A DNA stretch of 64,000 bases from Ypsolopha sequella. Its lineage: Eukaryota; Arthropoda; Insecta; Lepidoptera; Ypsolophidae. Every line of letters begins with the position of its first letter. Position 1 is the first letter of the stretch. The notes under the pieces are model-generated. The model searched no databases. It was not told the DNA's origin and saw only the letters and a program-made list of their open reading frames with translations. The translations under genes and the position numbers were made by a program. Positions 45,716 to 58,384 of this stretch are shown here, piece by piece. The stretch lies in NCBI GenBank assembly GCA_934047225.1, contig OW204000.1:16758001-16822000 (forward strand), given 5' to 3'.

Positions 45716-45884
45716 ACATTGGGGGGTTATACACAATATAGCCCTGCAGCTTTCCGGATACCAAAGACAAAGTAAACTTCTCGTAATTCTGTGTATAGCC
45801 TCCACATTGGGAGGTTACACAGAGCCCTGTAGCTTGTCGGATACCATAGATAAGGTAAACTTTTCGTAATTCTGTGTATCCCAG
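45716..45884. repeat. Two-copy tandem repeat, about 82 bp
   Basis: ccctgcagctttccggatac caaag ... ttcgtaattctgtgtat is repeated as ccctgtagcttgtcggatac catag ... ttcgtaattctgtgtat. Confidence 0.75.
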
Positions 45885-46198
45885 CGTGCTTGTATTCAAT
45901 TGACGAATTGTAAGTAATTTTTCAATGCATGTGCTCGTAAAGGCCCACTTTTTATGCATCAAAACCGAACAGAAAGTCGATTATTTTGCCCTAGGGCTTT
46001 ATTATTATTATTTTTTTAATTTGTTTGCAATGGTTGGCTAACCTGCAGCCTTTCCTGTGTACCATAGATTTTATACTTTTTTTTCCACTGTTTAACGGCT
46101 CTGGATACAATCCTTTTGAGCCAATCATAATTGAAAGTTCACAAGATTGTATTTGTTTTCATTTCCTCACACTATGCATTGAAAAACGTAGTATGATA

Positions 46199-46296
46199 CA
46201 CGGGCGTAAAAGCAATAAATTACTCGGTTACGTTTAAAACACTCGCTACGCTCGTGTTTTAAATCGTCCTCGTAATTTATTCCTTTTCGCCCTAGT
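46199..46296. repeat. Short inverted repeat with 'actcgctacgctcg' core
   Basis: acgggcgtaaaagcaataaa pairs with the inverted tttattccttttcgccct. The centre reads aaaacactcgctacgctcgtgtttt. Confidence 0.65.
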
Positions 46297-48479
46297 AGCA
46301 TAAACTACTATTGTGATTTGCAAGTAATAGTTGTAGTTACTTTTACCGAATGTATTGACATAATTATTAAAATGTTTTAGACATGGTTTATATTATTATT
46401 ATTATTATTTCCGTAGTGTTAAAATTTATTTTGTTGTAATTTAGTTTTAGTTAGGTACCTGTGTACTGTGCAATATTCAAATATCATGTATATGATTTGT
46501 GAAGAAATAAATTAAATTAAATTAAATGTATGGAATCTGTACCATAGACTATAGACTCCGTATAAACCATAGACTTAGGATTATATCCAATGAATTTCTA
46601 CCGGAAACCGGAAACGGATAGAGTAAAACGCTCGCGTGATGATTGTGTTGATTTATTTGCGTTTTCGATCGGTTTATCACAGATTTACCAATTTTTGACG
46701 GCTTTTGGGATTCAATTTACATTCCTTTTTTTTATGTGCAATATTTTTATTTGTTGAAAAAAACCATTGACTCTTATAAGTTCGTTCCAAAATACTAAAG
46801 TGTCTTTACATCTTGTGTTTTCTCACTAGTGAGTTGAAAAGTTGTATGGGTCACACGAGAGCTAATTTATTTTGTTTCCTGTGCCTTTGAATCCCTCACC
46901 ACACACAAGATTCTAACATAGAATCCTTCGCTCAGTTAAAAAAAGCTTTGCTCTCTTGTTGCACAAATAACTATTATCTGTACCTAGAGACTTTAGAGTG
47001 CAACAAACTTTGGATACCTTCCTCAACATTCAGGTTCCGTAGCTATTTCATCTATTGCGTGGGTGGCCGCTGCACTAGGATATTTCACCACAAGTTGCGA
47101 GTTTTACAGCTTAGATATTTTAGAAATACGAAACCCTAAAAACTAAGCCACTTTAAAGGACAATGGAACTTCGGAGCATACTGAAAAAAATTCAAACTAT
47201 TTAATTAAATTGTTTATTTATTACGGAACAGTTTAAATATTCAGAACTTTGAATGAATGAGTGTTTTGACTAATCACATAAACAGCTAAATAGATTTGAA
47301 TAAAGCTCGTTACTAATGTTGGCTTGAAAATAGAAAGCTACATGCTTTCTTACTGAAATAAATCTTGCAAAAAAAAAAATACGTTGCCGAAATCATCATC
47401 GTCTCTAATCTTAAATACGGGTTCAGTTTGTATGTGCTGATTATATTTTAAAAACTACACAAAATCCCGGGAATTTAGGCAGTCACCTAAGGATAAAACA
47501 TAAACGAAATCGATGCGGAGAATTTTGAACAATGTTTAGATAAGCTTTGTTTTCTTAACTAACAATTAATTTTACTATCAAATGCTCTATCATATTTCAA
47601 CACAATAATTTCGTTCCCACAGACTCTTTCTACAATGCATTCCAAATATGATTAATCGGATCAATTTAAATGCGTAGGCGCACAAAAGCTATGCATTTTA
47701 AACCGACCGGATCGAAGGGTACAAATGGGGAGTAAAAATATTCCATTATAGGATTAAAGCTCTCAAATTCATGCTTAAGTATCGACTCGTATGGTTTAGT
47801 TAAATATGTGCTCTAAATGTACAGGACAGCGCCACTGGGTAAAATTCATATTTTTAAACTCTGATACTGCGTTGAGATGGGGTCATAGACAACTCTCACT
47901 CAGCTCAGCGTATGGAAAAGGGGCAGAGTTGATTTTGGGTTCAGACCTATATGGTGAGGTTCACATTTTGTAGGAGATGTCGAATATGTAAGTTCTATGT
48001 GTTTACGCAGCTGACGTCTGATTACTTCACTCTTCGTCGTTCATTCTTCACCTCATTCATCGTTCATTCATTTTTGTATTCATTCTTCGATGGTGACTAA
48101 CTACATACTACCATTGTATAATTTAAAACATAAAAAGCAAAAAAAAACAAATTTAAAACGCTAGAAGACCACCTCATTGAAGAGCACCTTTCAAAACATT
48201 ATGTAGTTCCGAAGTAGAAAGCGCCACGCCTAGGAGTTATACCATTCTAAAGTTGGCTACAGATCGCAAAAAGTTATCAATGATGCCATGGTAAACTGAC
48301 TATAATATAACAAATAAGTATGTAAGACACCTGATATTATTAATTTTCAAAGTATGTAAAAGTAAATCTCTACTTCTTTTATTTTTGTTTAACTGTTTTG
48401 TAACGTTCGAACAATTAAAATGACCTTATTTCATTCGAAATAAGAATTTAGTGTAATGTTAATAATACGTACATACATA
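46297..48479. other. Stretch without recognised features
   Basis: A (att)n run near 46392 and a (aaatt)n run near 46510 are the only notable low-complexity sites. No gene is recognised. Confidence 0.4.
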
Positions 48480-48620
48480 TAGTCAGACCTGTCTCCCAGA
48501 CTACATATTTCCATCTGCTACGATTCAGATACACCTCTTTCGCCTCTTACACATCCATCAATCTAGTCATACAAGCTCTTCTATTCCGGGTACTTTTCAC
48601 AGAGCCCTTCTTCAGTATAT
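48480..48620 (-). mobile_element. Possible LINE fragment
   Basis: The minus strand encodes TRRACMTRLMDV, a stop and EAKEVYLNRSRWKYVVWETG. It resembles, weakly, the C-terminal end of a LINE reverse transcriptase. Low confidence. Confidence 0.25.
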
Positions 48621-49599
48621 CGCCAATTTGGTTAGCAATTTGGCGGCCTGGTTAATAATGTAAACGAGAATAAAAAAAAACAATATACTATATTAAAAAT
48701 ACTTATTTTACATGCAATAAGACGTAATGCTTTTCTAAAAAATATAAACTTTTAAGTGTCACTTCGGTGTATTTCCAATCCACAATAATGTTCAGCTTTC
48801 GTACTAGAATGTGCCAGAAACAATACAATTTACTACCGACATGTCTCCCTTGTTCCACGGAATAGAGGTGAACGCAACGAAATCTATAAAATTAGTAAGT
48901 ATATGTTTTCCTGCTTTTACACGATAAAACTTACAGCAATAAGTCGCAAAGAAACATGTTACAATACCAGAGCGCCACTCGTGTTTTATATCACGAAGTC
49001 AATAAAGCTATTCTCTTTATTCAATTATTTTAAATAATCACATTTACTAAAACCAATTACTGAAGTATTACTTTTGTAATTTAATAAAACAATTCGATAT
49101 AGCAAAAGCCTCAAAATTAAAATATTTATTATCAGACAGTGTTTTGATTAGCCGCATGTTGGACCAATATATTGAAATTCACAAAGGATAAGAGTTATCT
49201 GATTATTTTGCTTATAGTTTATATAAAAACCATAATCATAGCAGATTAAAAGATAAGAAACAATAAATTACACATAAATTAATCGAATAAACACATTTTC
49301 GTAAATGGCGCGAAAGGAAGTTATCACTAATCATTCTCACACAGCTGTCACAAATATAGGTCTATGCTACTTATCAAATTATAAATTATAAGAAAATCAC
49401 TGTTATCAATTTTACTAAGATAAGTAATAATTATGGATTATTACAGTGTTATAGCATTTTGCTAGTATTGACCATAAACATTGCATAACGCAGGCCAAGA
49501 ACATTACATATTAATTATATATGATAACTTCGAGGAAATAATCAACAATCTAACGTTTCTAAAATTAAGAAAATACTTATTGTCATCTTCGAGACAACA
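48621..49599. other. Stretch without recognised features
   Basis: AT-rich. No gene or repeat is recognised. Confidence 0.4.
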
Positions 49600-49660
49600 A
49601 GCGCCCACAAATACTATCGCCAGTTTCCAGCTTCCGCAACTTCATCTTAACACACCAGTA
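49600..49660. mobile_element. Family D end fragment
   Basis: ccagtttccagcttccgcaa cttcatcttaacaccagta-type end, matching 16560-16603. The other arm is missing. Confidence 0.5.
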
Positions 49661-49984
49661 TATATATTATTATTTTATAATATAATTTTATTATGTGTAG
49701 AGGTTGCTTTCGTAGCATACGCAATGCAATTACACATATCGCTCTAAAGTAATGACTATTTTGACGGGAATCGATCAACAAGAAAGTCTCGACGATGGTA
49801 GATCCAGCACGGTACCTTATCATGACTATCATCAATACAAAGTTCACATTACTCTGAACTTTGTCGGAAATTGACAAACATCGATATATACTTGTCATCA
49901 ATACATCATTTGCACATTGATCACAAATATAAACCAGCAAAATGACTAAAAGGAAAGTAAGTTAGTAAAATTTGTATGATTAAT

Positions 49985-50060
49985 AAATAATAATAATAAT
50001 ATTTCTTTATTCGAGTAACAAAAAACTCATTATGTTAGTAATATACAAGGTAAGCTTAAT
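49985..50060 (-). repeat. (TAA)n run and LINE-like tail
   Basis: aataataataataatatttc tttattcgagtaac resembles the inverted end of a LINE with an AATAAAG signal and (ATT)n tail. Tentative. Confidence 0.3.
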
Positions 50061-50343
50061 TATCTAGGATTAGTTAATACAAATATAAGTAGTTTTATTA
50101 CACAGCTAAATACAATAATTACATACAGTCATATATAATACTTGTGATTGTCGGCACTTGGTGAAACTTGGATAACAACATGATGAATAAATACACTTGC
50201 ACTCGTTTCACAGTTTATGTGAAAACTGTAAAAATGTTCATTCATGATGAGTAAAATTTGTATTATATGGGATGTGTTTTCTGTATTTTCTGAGAATAGA
50301 ACGCCTGAATATTTTTGTCGCTGAAAAGCTGCAAAAGCAAATA

Positions 50344-50400
50344 TGGTACTCATTTATACGAACAACTTTTACATGGAGCCTACACTGAAATCGTGAAAAA
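50344..50400. mobile_element. Family D fragment
   Basis: tactcatttatacgaacaac ttttacatggagcc followed by tgaaatcgtgaaaaaaat matches the left arm of family D. Confidence 0.5.
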
Positions 50401-50413
50401 AATATATAAGACC

Positions 50414-50605
50414 AGCCTTCCGCCCGCGGCTCAACCCGCGGCTCCGCCCGCGTTTATTCAATATTTGCCCCGTTTTCGGCTCGACGGTTGTTTTATTAAC
50501 ACCCCTTAATGTGGCTTATATAATATATATACTATATATACTGATATACTGCGCTTATAGCCTACAAAGCACACCGCGTCCAAATCCGCTGAGTAGTTCT
50601 TGAGA
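50414..50605. mobile_element. 'cccgcggct' headed element
   Basis: ccgcccgcggctcaacccgc ggctccgcccgcg head, later cgtccaaatccgctgagtag ttcttgagat. It ends where family B copy 7 begins. Confidence 0.55.
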
Positions 50606-51029
50606 TAAGGCGATACCAAAAAAAATGGGGTTTTTTCGAATCAATTTACTCCACTATAACGTCATCTACGTATTTTATTTTTTGAGTAAATGTTTATTGA
50701 GTATTTGATTAAGATTTTCACTGAAGGAAAACGCGATTGAGTGAAATTTTCTAGATACAATTTAATTCCGAAAAGACCTCTGAATTGTTATATTTTTTCC
50801 TGTAATTCTGAAATCCTAACTAATTTCATTGTGAAATTGCATTCAAAATGGGGATATTTTGTATTTGTAAAGTCTCCTTGAAAATCTTTTTGACAAAATA
50901 GCTTAGTACATTTTATATTAATGAAAAACCGACTTTTTGCTACTTTTCCACGAATCCGTCCCACTCGCACTTAGGGTTTTTTCGCATATGGAGTAACAGG
51001 GACGCTAAAATGTTTACATATCGCCTTAA
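50605..51029. mobile_element. Family B MITE, copy 7 (diverged)
   Basis: ATAAGGCGATACC ... ACATATCGCCTTAA, with the inner cacgaatccgtcccactcgc matching gaatccgcccctctcgc of other copies. Confidence 0.65.
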
Positions 51030-51174
51030 AACGGAACGTTTTTTCGTCCTCAGTACAATACTCATAAAATAACCCATTCCATTCAAAATTTCGTAAAAAT
51101 ATTAAATGTACAGACACGCCATTTTTACTACTTTTTTATTAGTATACTCGTACTATAGTCTTATGTGTCCCTTC

Positions 51175-51600
51175 TAAGGCCCACTTTCAGCATGTTCCTA
51201 ACTCAACTTTAACTCGGGTTAAGTCAAAAAATAGAGGGTTAAGAAAAAACTTTCTTGCACCAATCAAAATTTCGGGTTAAATTAGGGTTAACTAAGAGAA
51301 AGTCATCAGAATTTAACCCGACTCTCGCCTCGAGTTAAACTCGGGTTAGCGAAGTAATGTTACCAGTTTGACAGAAATTGTGTTGTTTCCAATGACATTA
51401 TATAGATACTATACCTCATTGGTTGCAACTAATTACTTTATGGTAACATTGTAAATAAATGTCAAATGTCAAACAATCGCTTAACTCGGGTTTACTAACC
51501 CGCTTCGATATTATCACGGTGTAATAGGACCAATGAAATGTCGGGTTAGTTAACCCGAGGCTTAAGGATTTTTTCCCGATCATGGTGCAAGTGGGCCTTA
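51175..51600. mobile_element. TAAGGCCCAC palindromic MITE
   Basis: TAAGGCCCACTTTCAGCATG opens and GCAAGTGGGCCTTA closes. Repeated aactcgggttaa / ttaacccga boxes make several nested hairpins. The pattern is common in Lepidoptera. Confidence 0.75.
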
Positions 51601-52167
51601 GAGTGCACATCCGAAAGGGAGTGGAACTAGACATATCGACAAAGAAAAAAAAATTTTTTTTTTAGATAATTTGTTTTTATACATATAATTTTAACTATGT
51701 ATTTACGTTTTAAAATTTTTGTTGCCTACCATGGAGACTATGTATAAAATATGTCATAACTTTTGATCTACCGCGATTAATGCAATAAAATAAAAACTGC
51801 TATGATCCTTAAGAATAGATGTTGCATACAAAATCAAAAACAAACCATAATCAACTACGATTACATTAAAAATAATATCCTAAAAGATTATTTCTTTAAT
51901 TTTACCGTCTTTTTTTTACAGTAATGGTAAATTTATCAAAATAATGTCCTCGATTTACTTCTATTTTTATCTTTCTAACAAAAAAAAAAGCAACGTTCTA
52001 TCATAAATATAATAATTTCTACCAGCGATTAACAAAAGGCACTGCGCTCGCGTCCCATACAAAGACGTTCAGACGGAGAATTGTTCCAAGGTTAAAAAAA
52101 AAAAATTTTTTCTCTGTTTTTGTCGATATATTTAGATCTAGTTTCACCCCCTTTCAGATGTGCACTC
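51601..52167. mobile_element. MITE with GAGTGCACAT termini and TTA duplication
   Basis: GAGTGCACATCCGAAAGGG and CCCTTTCAGATGTGCACTC are inverted termini. TTA lies on both sides (51598-51600 and 52168-52170). A 3-bp TTA target is typical of PIF/Harbinger-type elements. It sits exactly at the end of the neighbouring MITE. 567 bp, no transposase. Confidence 0.8.
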
Positions 52168-54043
52168 TTATTAGGGATACACTGTATAAATAGACTACCA
52201 AAACACTTGAACAAAATGTATCGAACAGTTAATTTTGCTTTTTGATTTTAATGACCGGACCTTTGTCTCACTGCTGATTTTGTGCGTTATTTATTTATTT
52301 AATATTTACTGATTTTTTGTTTGTTTATAGTTTTATTCTGGGCAAAAATGTCTGACAGCATAATAAACTCAGCAAAAAAAAATACGAACAATCAAAACGA
52401 ACCAGCAAATTCAAGAAAAGCTTACGACAATTAATGTTACCAAGATCTTACAGATTGGAAAATAGGTAGATAACCTATTGCATGAATGTAGATACAGAAG
52501 TAAAAAACTACACATAACTAACTAGGTATTGAAACACTCGTGTATACTTTTAAAGGACTCGTCTACGGCTTGTTTTTACTCACACTCATGTTTTAATAAC
52601 CTCTTTTATGTGCTTGTTTCATAAACTACTATTAATTAATAAAAAAATATATATTACTCGAACAAAAGACATGGTTTACAAAATTTTATCAATATTCATA
52701 ATTACTATATACTTCGGAATATGTTTTATTGATGATTGAGTAAAAGATATGAATCAGAAATGTACAACTGCTTACATCAGAAACGAAAGCAGACACAAAA
52801 ATCTTATCATATATTAGCTTTTGCTCGCGCCTTCGGTCGCGTGGAAATGTCTTTCAGTCTTTGAGTAGTATCGACAGTTTTCGGCTTGGTGGTTATTTTA
52901 TCAAGACCCCTTATAGCCTATATGCTGATCAGGGTCACTACGATGATAATAAAAAAACATTCAAATAACCCATTCCATTTAAAATTTCGCAAAAACATTC
53001 CTTACGAAGATATGAGTTTTGTACTATTTTATTGTAAGTATAAATAGATGACTTGACTACCTACGTGGTTTGAAGAATAAGAATTTCTATTAAAAATGTA
53101 AAGTTCTTGCTGGCTGGAACTTAACTGACTACAATTAAGGCATCTAACTAGATACATTACAGACAACGATCACGGATGAAATAGTTTCATTGCGTCCCTA
53201 GATCTCGTAACAACAACCGATGGAGAACCAATAGCAGTTTACCAAAGTGTCCATTTCCAGTCCAGCTACTTAGCCAGGAATGTACGGAACCAGTCCTTGC
53301 GCACGCGCAGCAGGCAGCCAGATATATGGAGTGGTAATGCAGTTATTTAGAGACCGGCATGGCCCTAAACTGGCAATATGTATGGCGATCAAGAGCGATA
53401 CCAAGACGGAACAAAAAGAAAACGGTGAAAATGAAACGGCGTCCGTCTAGACAAGTTTTCAACTGGTTATCTAGAGGTACGATGTAATGTAAGATCATGC
53501 GTGAGTATTTATTTACTCGGAAATACAAATAGCCACCTCTCGTTATCTATGTCACTTTTACGAGGGGTGTTACTGTGATAATGTTATCGTAACATGCCAT
53601 TTTACTATCACTTTATCGAAATATTTAATTCGGCTTTCGCTGTCTTTTCACGTTGTCTTGATAACACAATCTTAAGGAAAACATGTGTTTTTTTTTTATT
53701 ACCACTTTCATACCAACATTGATAAAATTAATGTAATAATGTATACCTGCTATTTATTATCAACATTATCATCTATGAAACTAAAACTGCAAGACATATC
53801 TACATATCTGCTGACGCAGTCACGCATGTATACATTGTTATACTTTGATCATCTCGGATTGGCCCACGAGCAGTCAACCGTTGAAATGAAAATGACCGAT
53901 CTAGTACATACCTCGGAACACCTCTTACACCCCCTCGGGGATTCAAGTCGTGGCGATATATTTTATATATTATATAAATGATAAACTAATGGAACAAAAA
54001 GTTTTCATAGATGGGGTGGGATTATGTCAGTATCCTGCATCTA
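52168..54043. other. Stretch without a recognised gene
   Basis: A short element with a tttgctcgcgccttcggtcg cg head lies at 52816-52990. At 53210-53480 the base composition is more balanced, but no coding frame is convincing. Confidence 0.4.
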
Positions 54044-54311
54044 TAAAACGTGAAATTTAAGTCATTTTGTTAACGGAAACTGGTGATAGTACTCGTCCAT
54101 ATGAACAAATTTTACTTTGAAGCCAACCCTGAAATCGTGAAAAAAAAGCAGCTGTTTCATACATTTGGGTCGCGTAGGTATTTAACTTTTCTATGGAACA
54201 GCTGATTTTTTTACGATTTTCAAGGTTGGCTCCATAGTAAAGGTTGTTTATATGGACAAGTAATATCACCAGTTTTCGTTAACAAAATGACTTAAATTTC
54301 ACGTTGTATTG
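54044..54311. mobile_element. Family D palindromic MITE, copy 4
   Basis: aaaacgtgaaatttaagtca and tgacttaaatttcacgttgt ends. Closest to copy 3 at 23214. Confidence 0.85.
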
Positions 54312-54694
54312 TATATATAAGTACACTTATATAAAAACTGCATCTAAGTATAACTAGAAAATCGCGTTTAGATAAACAGACTTGAACTCGAGATTTTAAT
54401 ACTTAAATTAGTTATAAACAGTACCATGTTGCGATTAATCATTTCGGAATGAGGATTTATTGTTTCAGGCACTTGTATTTTACAATAAACAGACATGTTT
54501 GCTGATCAGACAATTGGATTTGTCTGGACGATACTTCTAAATATATTTGCTAGAGAACAATATTTTTCAGCAATTTGGGCTTTTTTATCCTACCACGTCT
54601 ACGTGTATACCCATTGCCTATTTTTGCCTAGTTCATTACCAATGAAGAGATTAAAAAAAAACAAATTTCAACATTGTTTTCAAAATTTTCCGAA

Positions 54695-54880
54695 ACGGAA
54701 CGCAACGTTGTGACCGCCCGCCGTTCTATCAAACGGATAGTCATTGCACATAGGGTTAGTATACAAAACGAGCGCGGGTCAACGACCTGCGAATGATCTT
54801 GTTTGTAATAGCGGTGGGCGGGCGGGCGGCGCGCGCGCACTGAGACACGATTCACCGCGACCTTCAGCGACATTAGCTGC
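54695..54880. other. GC-rich island
   Basis: It contains gtgggcgggcgggcggcgcg cgcgcac and accgcgaccttcagcgac. By composition it is a candidate promoter or 5' non-coding exon; no protein frame is recognised. Confidence 0.4.
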
Positions 54881-55211
54881 AAAAATAGACGGCAAAAGCT
54901 TACATTATTTAAAGCTTTCTATTTATGTAATCTTGAAACATCTGTTAGTTTATGTCATGTTATTTTCCAGCAGAGTTATTTGTTTTTATTGCTCCAATAA
55001 GACGAGGGCGTTGCCATGAAAAGTAGAATTCGGATAAATTGAAAACGAAATTCGGCAATCTTACTCTTATAACTTTGTATCGTATCTATCTTAGGATTTA
55101 AAACAAGCTTTTTACTTATATGACTTGAAATTTGCATGATTTTAATCTTCTAAAAGAAGATTTTTTTTTAAGATTGTTATACCCATTATAAGTAATTCAT
55201 TTTACGAGTTA

Positions 55212-55390
55212 ACTAGCGACCCGCCCCGGCTACGCACGGGCATGTATTATACATATAAACCTTCCTCTTGAATCACTCTATCTATTTAAAAAAGCCGCAT
55301 CAAAATCCGTTGCGTAGTTTTAAAGATCTAAGCTTACATAGGGACAGACAGCGGGAAGCGACTTTTTTTTATACTATGTAGTGAAGTGAT
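55212..55390. mobile_element. 'cgacccgccccggc' headed short element
   Basis: tagcgacccgccccggctac gcacggg, then aatccgttgcgtagttttaa agatctaagc and ggacagacagcgggaagcga. This is a common short repeat in Lepidoptera. Confidence 0.6.
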
Positions 55391-56954
55391 AGGGAAGAAA
55401 CGAAGAGATTAACCGTAACTCAGTAACGCATTTTGTTAGCTCTATTATAAAACTGAAAGTTCAACGCTCCAGTGTAAGGTTGAGCTTCCTTTTTCTTTTT
55501 TTTTCCTTTTTCTTTTTCTTTCCTTGTAGGCTATTATCGTTCACATTTCTACTTGTGTGCTATTCTAGTAAATATTTCTTCAAAGCGGACATCTCTTTTG
55601 TTACGATAGAGATCTCTTCCGTTCGTTTTGTCAAACGTGTGGAGCTCGTAAACAATTCACCGGTGTTATTGTTGGCGCACGACTCGTGTCCTTTGTTTCA
55701 AGGAATTTGGCATACACTGAATTGGCACCATCGGGGATACTTGATGAGGCTTGTATATTTCAAATCACACAGGAAGAAAAATAAAAAAAGAGACAGCAAG
55801 GGTAAGAAAGTAAAATGAAACAATAAAAGAATTTCTAGATAATAAATTTCTTAATAAATGGATAATAATAAAGCCTCTGAAAAATAAATTAAATCCCTGC
55901 TGCACACTGTTATCTGAGCAGCGGCAAAATTAGTTATTGAAAAACAAATACTAGTTTAATTGTGTAACATCTACCGACGAAATAAATTAAACATAATGAA
56001 ACTCCGAATAAATTACTGAACTTCCGAAAGAACTTACTGAAAAAACAGACAAAAACAAAACTATGAACCAAAAGTCAAAAATAGGTGCGACGATGAGCGA
56101 AGCGAGGAGGAGCGTGTTAGGTTTACATGTAAGATGCCGAGCGAAGCGGAACGGAGCGGAGCGAGGCGAGGTCTCTAGTTTTAACAGAATTCATGACATA
56201 CCAAAAAAAATGTATTCGGAGATCTACGATAAAAATAGCTGACAGTAGTTTTCGCAATTTTCAGTATTTCATTCGGTAGTTTTAGTACATTTATTAGCAC
56301 AGAAGTTTTCGGTAGATTAGTATTTAAAGCAGTAACATTCATAAATTGAACATCCCCATTTTTAATTTAGTTTTCGGAGCTTTAATTATTACCCTTAATA
56401 ATTTTTTTAGCTTTTCTTTTGTAATGCTGTTTATTAAAAAAAAACCTGGACAAGGCTGAGATGAGTCCGGAATAATTCCTTATTCTAAGGTCTATACTAT
56501 TAAAAGCCTTGTCTATGACGGCCCCATACAAGGCATACGGAGAGCCGAAATAGTTCGAAAATTGATATTTTATCGTTTTGAGTAAATTTGACATTGAAAG
56601 AAATATCAAAGTTACGATCATGTAGACAAAGTATTTTAAAAAAGTTGCTAAAATATCAGTTCCACTGAGGGTTAGACAGATTTCGATTTTCCGGTTCCGA
56701 TATTTTCATTCTTAGGTACGGAACACTATAAATAAAGTAAGGACTCGTCCGCAAATATAAATTCCAGGAATCCCGTCTATACTAGGGGTATAGTAGATAA
56801 CCAGTTGGTCCCTAGTTATGCGCCGGCGCAGACGACACCCACGGGTGCAGTGTGACGTGGCAGCATGCAGCGTGACACGCAGTCAGCGTGACAAGTACAT
56901 GGAGAAACGTACAGTTCTTTTCAAGACAGAAGTCCTCTGTCAAAGTACTTATTG
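55391..56954. other. Stretch without a recognised gene
   Basis: It includes a gagcgaagcgagg / agcggaacggagcggagcga low-complexity block at 56092-56170 and a GC-rich island at 56815-56885 (cgccggcgcagacgacaccc). The 112-codon ORF at 55480 has no domain. Confidence 0.4.
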
Positions 56955-57145
56955 TAATTGTATCAATTAAGGGGCAGGTAGCCACCAAGGACTTTGAGTC
57001 GACCTGTGTTGGTACAAATATCGACAGAAACTATACTGAAATAACGTGTATATCAACGCGCACTGCACTGCGACGACGTCGCTATAGATCAAAATAGCAG
57101 GAAACAGGAGAAAATAATACTTTTCACATTGACGCGATAGACGGA
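56955..57145. repeat. Repeat family G, copy 4 (inverted)
   Basis: aaatatcgacagaaactata ctgaaataacg and caggagaaaataatactttt cacat match copy 3 at 39.5 kb. Confidence 0.6.
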
Positions 57146-57346
57146 ACAAAAATTTCATAAATGATTTTTCTAAGCAATAGTTTCCTTTTATTTTAGTACA
57201 AGAACCATACAAATATCATTAGCTGTTCCAAAGAAATAACCAATTTTACTTAATTTTAGTCTAAAAACAACTTCTAATTTCCTAGAATGAAGCTGTTCTT
57301 TACAGTTTAACAATTTTTTTTTTCATAATTTGATATACAAAATGAT

Positions 57347-57990
57347 TTAGGCAAGTGCGAGTCGGACTAGCGCACAAAAGGTTCCGTCGTACCACCACAC
57401 AATACTGTTAAGGAACCCTAAATACATAATGATAGGTAAATAACAACGGTAAATCACGGTGACAAAACACGAGGCGGCAAAATGGTAGCTTTGACAAACA
57501 ATTCGCGGCTCCCACTAAGTACGGAGTCCTAATATCTTAACCGCTATAATATATTTTTGCTGTAATCTTTACGTAATCCTAATAACCTAGGTATTACAAT
57601 GATTTTTTTTATTTTTTTCGTTTCCCTTGTTTCGGAGGTAAGGGGGGACGTTGTAACGTTAAAAAATGCTACAGTCTTGACTGTCACAATATATCCTGGT
57701 GAATGAACCAGATGATATTATGAAAACCGCTTCGAACTGACCTATCAAAGTCAGAAGACAAAAATGTTTACTTCATCCGTGCAAGGGCAGTGTGACACAA
57801 CATTATACAATAGGTCATTTGAAGGGGTTTTTATGGTTTCGCCGTGTCCGTCTGTCTGTCTGTCTGTCTGTCCGCGGCTTAGCTTAGAGACTATTAGTAC
57901 TAGAACGCTGTAATTTTTCATAGGTATACATATTTATCACGCCGATAAAGTAGTACAGTAAAATTTAGAAAAATATTTTTTTTAGGGTAC
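57347..57990. repeat. 'gcaagtgcgagtcggac' / (TCTG)n interspersed repeat
   Basis: gcaagtgcgagtcggactag head and tctgtctgtctgtctgtctg tccgcggctta near 57851. Same family as 341-890. Confidence 0.65.
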
Positions 57991-57998
57991 CTCCCAGT

Positions 57999-58246
57999 AG
58001 TATATTATTGGGCACGCTGTCCCAGTTTCCAAACACACAGCTCACTTTGCTTCGCTTCGCTCCGCGCCGTTCGCCCGCTCACTCCGTTCGCTTGTGTGTT
58101 TGGAAGCTGTGACAGCTGTGCCCAATAATATATTGTAAAAAATTAACTTACATTAGTGTCTTCTGTTTTGCTCCGCTCCATTCACCCGCTCTCTCCATTC
58201 ACTCGTGTGTTTGGAAGCTGTGCCCAATAATATACTGTGAAAAAGT
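57999..58246. repeat. Inverted repeat plus tandem half-copy around a 'cttcgctccgc' core
   Basis: tatattattgggcac ... gtttccaaacacacag pairs with the inverted ctgtgtgttt-type arm at 58092-58134. A second right arm (tgtgtttggaagctgtgccc aataatatac) follows at 58205-58240. Confidence 0.7.
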
Positions 58247-58384
58247 TAACTTACACGGGTCTCTTCTATTCTGCATATTTCAAAAATATAACCGATATCT
58301 CACTTAGTAATTTTAAAATATATATTTTGACTAGCAGTTATGAAATGAGGCCAGCTAAATTTAACTGAGAAATGTAATAGTTTC

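Noticed and set aside
54044..54311. Possible pre-miRNA hairpin
   Set aside because: The hairpin is the whole palindromic family D element, with near copies at 23.2, 18.9 and 16.3 kb, so a MITE explains it better.
55480..55818. 112-codon plus-strand ORF with a basic tail
   Set aside because: Starts in a T-rich run that gives poly-Phe/Leu; no start context, splice signal or domain supports it.
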